A stretch of 64,000 nucleotides of DNA from Thermoplasmata archaeon (GTDB lineage Archaea; Thermoplasmatota; Thermoplasmata; Methanomassiliicoccales; Methanomethylophilaceae): NCBI GenBank assembly GCA_015063245.1, contig SUSV01000006.1, forward strand, positions 20,121-84,120, given 5' to 3'. Each line of letters opens with the position of its first letter. Positions within the stretch are counted from its first letter, which is position 1. Below the pieces are notes generated by a model. It was not told where the DNA came from. It searched no databases and worked only from the letters and a program-made list of their open reading frames with translations. Positions 61,280 to 64,000 of the stretch are shown here, in pieces. The translations under genes were made by a program, and so were the position numbers.

Positions 61280-61954
61280 ATGGTGTACGAAACAGCGAAC
61301 AAGAAGAAGGTAGCAATAGTCGGAGTCGGCGGAGCGGGATGCAACGTCGTCACCCAGTTCTACAAGGGACAGTACGGAGTGGACACTATCGCTATCAACA
61401 CCGACAAGGATGGTCTTCACGCAGCATCGGCTGGCAAGAAGATCTACATCTGCAAGGAGGTCCTCCACGGTGAGGGCGCCTACGGGGAGACCGAGATCGG
61501 CAAGAAATGCGCTGACATCCACATTGAGGAGATCAGGGAGGCCTTGGCCGGATACGAGATGGTTTTCGTAGTGGCAGGACTCGGCGGCGGCACCGGAACC
61601 GGAGCGGCACCCGTAGTCATCGAGGCAGCCCAGTCTCAGAACATCATGACATTCGCAATCGCGATCAAGCCCTTCTCCTTCGAGGGAGACAGGGTCGCAA
61701 TCGCCAAGGAAGGATACGGCAGGATCAGGGCCGTCTGTCCTTTCGCTACAATGATCGAGAACGACATCATCATCGACAAGCTTGCAGACAAGACCATGGA
61801 TGATGCCTTCTCGGAGGTCAACAGGACCATCAGGGGACACATCGAGGCCTGCATGAGCAACTTCAACGGCCGCGATGAGGACAACATGTCCTGTGACGCA
61901 GGCTACAGCGAGTTCATCAAGACCTCGCCTATCTGCGCTTTCATAAACGCTTAA
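61280..61954 (+). CDS. Truncated FtsZ-like GTPase
   Basis: A 224-aa protein of the tubulin/FtsZ superfamily. The nucleotide-binding loops are intact: GVGGAGCN (15-22), AINTD, and the signature GGGTGTG (102-108). The sequence ends in the helix-7 region and a short tail ([19 protein letters not shown]). It therefore lacks the T7 loop (N-x-D-x-x-D) that completes GTP hydrolysis between subunits, and the whole C-terminal domain of a normal FtsZ of about 350-400 aa. The stop is TAA, so UAG read-through does not explain it. Starts at 61271 and 61265 are alternatives. It is followed by a strong terminator. Confidence 0.8.
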   Translation: MVYETANKKKVAIVGVGGAGCNVVTQFYKGQYGVDTIAINTDKDGLHAASAGKKIYICKEVLHGEGAYGETEIGKKCADIHIEEIREALAGYEMVFVVAGLGGGTGTGAAPVVIEAAQSQNIMTFAIAIKPFSFEGDRVAIAKEGYGRIRAVCPFATMIENDIIIDKLADKTMDDAFSEVNRTIRGHIEACMSNFNGRDEDNMSCDAGYSEFIKTSPICAFINA

Positions 61955-61966
61955 ATCATTCCCCCT

Positions 61967-62000
61967 GCGGGTGGCCGCCGGCCATCCGCCCTCCTTTTTT
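61967..62000 (+). terminator. Terminator after the FtsZ-like gene
   Basis: A ten-pair hairpin GCGGGTGGCC-GCC-GGCCATCCGC with one G-T pair is followed by CCTCC and six Ts. It is one of the best intrinsic-type terminators in the window. Confidence 0.7.
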
Positions 62001-62066
62001 CCAGTATTTGCTTTTCGATGATCCGGGTCTCGTAGCATATCAATAATATGTGGACCTGCGTTAGGT

Positions 62067-63911
62067 ATGATCGTGAACAGGAAGGACGTCCTCCCCGCGG
62101 TCATCGGCGGAGCGGCAGTGGTATCCGCCATAGCCTCAGTGGGCATAGAGAAGAAGAGCCCGCACATAGCCAGCATCTCATCGGATGAGGGCATAGATGC
62201 TTTTGCCACCAGGCTCCACAGAGGCAGGATGAGGAAGCTAAGGGTCGGCACTAGAGTCCCCAGATCATGCAAGATGGTCTACATAGGCGACGAATCGGCG
62301 TGGTCCGAGGAACCTATAGTCGATCCCGACAGCAATACGGTAATGTTCAGGACCGTATCCGATTATCACATCCTGGGGTACAGGATCTCCATCTCGGGGA
62401 TCGTCGACGGCACCCTCTCCTGTTCGATATCGGAAGGCAGGCCGATGATCTCCTTCGATACCGAGCATGACATCAGACTGACCCTGGAGACCGAGGAGAA
62501 GATGAACGACAGGGGCATCGTCAAGATCGGTTTCAGAGGTTTCAACTGGTTCGGCAGGAGGAATGACGACATGTTCACCTACTACAGCGACTCATTCTTC
62601 GAGAAGCCTGCCACGGAGTACAACCCGCAGCTGATGACCCTCGCAATGAATCTGGAGCTCGCCGCATGCACCGAGATGGATGACAGGCGGAGACGCCCCG
62701 ACTCGATAAAGAGGCTTCTGAAGTCCATGGGATGCACGAAGATGCATGTCAATGATGTCTACTCCGAATCCCCGACGATAGAATCCACAGATGTAGCCGT
62801 CGGCTCAAAGGAATGGAACGGGTACAATCTGATATTCCTCGTACTCAACGGAGCGCATTACTCGGTGGAATTCGCTGCCAACGTGATGCTCGGAAAGGAG
62901 GGGGACCATGCAGGTTTCCTCCTGTCGTGCAATGAAGGCCTCGAGACGTTGCGGGAATTCATAGCTGCAAACGGAATCATAGGACCCACCAAATTACTCA
63001 TTGCGGGTTACAGCAGAACGGCGGCAGGAAGTAACCTCCTCGGAAGATATCTGAGCGATGCGATCGCGGAGGATGCGGTTAGGGAAAGAATCGGTGACAT
63101 AGAACTATCTCAGAAGGATCTCTATGGCCTGTCCTTCGAGACCCCTCTCTGTGGCTATTACGAGGACGGGATGGTCAGACCTGATGATGAGAGGTATGAC
63201 AGCCTGTGGTATGTGACCAATCCGGACGACCCCGTCACATATGTCCCGACAGCGGCATACGGCTTCGTTAGATACGGCAGGAGAGTCATCCTCAATCCGG
63301 ATCATGATCCGGTCCTGAACAGATCCATGCTTGCCAACATAGAAGCATATCTGGGCAAGGATGCCGTCTCGTTCCATGACATGGCAAGATTCAAGACCGT
63401 CGGCGGTCTGAAGAGCATGGAGGAGCTCAATACCGGCTTCGTGCAGAAGTTCTTCGATGTGCTGGGCGATAGAAGATTCTATCATGAGGAGATCGAGGAT
63501 GACTTCGTCAACCTGGTCTACGTCGGACGCAGCAACCTGGATGTTCTGAAGGATATCGTGAAGGAGAGCGGCGGGATCCTGAACATCATCGGCACCATGT
63601 TCCGCTATCATGACGACAAGGACAGGTTCAGGGAGATCATGACTCCCAAGGTCGAAGCCGTGACCGCGAGATACGGTTACGAGGAATACACCAAGAGCAT
63701 CGTCGATTCGGCATTCCAGCTGCTCGGACAGGTGGACCGCTACTGCGAAGGGAACATCGTCAAGTTCATGAAGGACGACTACCTCAGATGCATGCTGTTG
63801 AATCCGACCAGGATCTTCAAGTCGCATTATCCGACCATGACGCTGTCCTATCTGATGATCGACGATCCCGATTATCCGAGACCGTACGTCGCCGAAGAGC
63901 AGAACGAGTGA
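62067..63911 (+). CDS. Lipase-like alpha/beta hydrolase, large
   Basis: A 614-aa protein. The middle resembles class 3 lipases: a strand then GYSRTAAGSNLLG (nucleophile Ser in G-x-S-x-T form, about residue 317). WYVTNPDDPVTYVP follows with the likely acid Asp, and KSHYPTMTLSY near the C-terminus gives a candidate His. The N-terminal hydrophobic segment VLPAVIGGAAVVSAIASVGI may anchor it. The first 250 residues are unrecognised. The substrate is unknown, and the catalytic triad is a proposal from spacing only. Confidence 0.6.
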   Translation: MIVNRKDVLPAVIGGAAVVSAIASVGIEKKSPHIASISSDEGIDAFATRLHRGRMRKLRVGTRVPRSCKMVYIGDESAWSEEPIVDPDSNTVMFRTVSDYHILGYRISISGIVDGTLSCSISEGRPMISFDTEHDIRLTLETEEKMNDRGIVKIGFRGFNWFGRRNDDMFTYYSDSFFEKPATEYNPQLMTLAMNLELAACTEMDDRRRRPDSIKRLLKSMGCTKMHVNDVYSESPTIESTDVAVGSKEWNGYNLIFLVLNGAHYSVEFAANVMLGKEGDHAGFLLSCNEGLETLREFIAANGIIGPTKLLIAGYSRTAAGSNLLGRYLSDAIAEDAVRERIGDIELSQKDLYGLSFETPLCGYYEDGMVRPDDERYDSLWYVTNPDDPVTYVPTAAYGFVRYGRRVILNPDHDPVLNRSMLANIEAYLGKDAVSFHDMARFKTVGGLKSMEELNTGFVQKFFDVLGDRRFYHEEIEDDFVNLVYVGRSNLDVLKDIVKESGGILNIIGTMFRYHDDKDRFREIMTPKVEAVTARYGYEEYTKSIVDSAFQLLGQVDRYCEGNIVKFMKDDYLRCMLLNPTRIFKSHYPTMTLSYLMIDDPDYPRPYVAEEQNE

Positions 63912-64000
63912 CTGAGAATTATAAGGAAATGACCAGCAACAAAAACGAGCGGCAGACTCGTCGAGGATGGAACGCAAGGAATGAAAAAGTGCGACATTCA
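63908..64000 (+). CDS. Possible partial ORF at the window edge
   Basis: A frame open from a GTG at 63908, overlapping the lipase-like stop as GTGA, to the end of the window (31 codons, basic composition with KNERQTRRGWN). An internal ATG at 63929 is another start. Too short to identify; it may be spurious. Confidence 0.25.
   Translation, partial: MTENYKEMTSNKNERQTRRGWNARNEKVRHS

Noticed and set aside
1..64000. CRISPR arrays, tRNA genes and rRNA genes
   Set aside because: I looked for regularly spaced repeats, T-arm consensus and rRNA landmarks and found none. The only confident structural RNA is the SRP RNA.

Overview
The window comes from a methanogenic archaeon, most likely of the order Methanomassiliicoccales (Thermoplasmata side of Euryarchaeota). 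Archaeal markers are a thermosome, replication factor C large subunit, aIF6, ribosomal proteins S19e, L31e and L39e, a PDCD5 homologue, Taw1, archaeal-type LeuRS, MptE, an Nre repair protein, an SRP (7S) RNA, and TATA boxes about 25-30 bp upstream of starts, many apparently leaderless. A methanogenesis-marker-2-like protein points to a methanogen. The strongest lineage signal is stop-codon use. Almost all genes end in TGA, a few in TAA and none in TAG. Two genes carry an internal in-frame TAG followed by obviously coding sequence, as expected in a genome that decodes UAG as pyrrolysine.

Layout. 0-3.3 kb: a short-chain dehydrogenase with a 32-aa membrane peptide, two overlapping short serine recombinases, and a MarR regulator with a palindromic operator. 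3.4-11.8 kb: thermosome, Nre, HisD, TrkA/TrkH and a TPR protein. 11.9-15.4 kb: an AAA ATPase plus DUF4435/Toprim pair resembling the PARIS anti-phage system, converging on exonuclease VII (XseA/XseB). 15.5-25.8 kb: a thioesterase, an AddB-like and AddA-like helicase-nuclease pair and a P-type ATPase, bracketed by two DEDDh-type exonuclease paralogues of which one has lost its catalytic residues. 25.8-28.7 kb: a secreted anchored protein and an MFS exporter.

28.8-35.2 kb is AT-richer and looks imported: an ABC-2 exporter diverges from a BtuF/C/D-type importer and a chelatase across a shared palindromic operator, followed by a dead aldo/keto reductase. 35.3-42.4 kb: SfsA, an HprK-like protein, ferredoxin-nitroreductase, flavodoxin, Taw1, and RfcL whose PCNA-binding tail lies beyond an in-frame TAG. 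42.4-45.0 kb: a sodium/solute symporter with its small accessory peptide, duplicated operators and the SRP RNA.

45.0-55.2 kb is a long run of mostly minus-strand genes: secreted/membrane proteins, marker 2, CorA, a site-2 protease, MptE, DUF373, and the conserved S19e-PDCD5-L39e-L31e-aIF6 translation operon. 55.3-64 kb: a structured-RNA candidate, a zinc-ribbon membrane protein, UbiX, a second TAG-interrupted gene encoding an anchored two-domain protein, LeuRS, a ribbon-helix-helix regulator with an operator array, a truncated FtsZ-like GTPase and a lipase-like protein. No tRNA, rRNA operon, CRISPR array or insertion sequence was seen.
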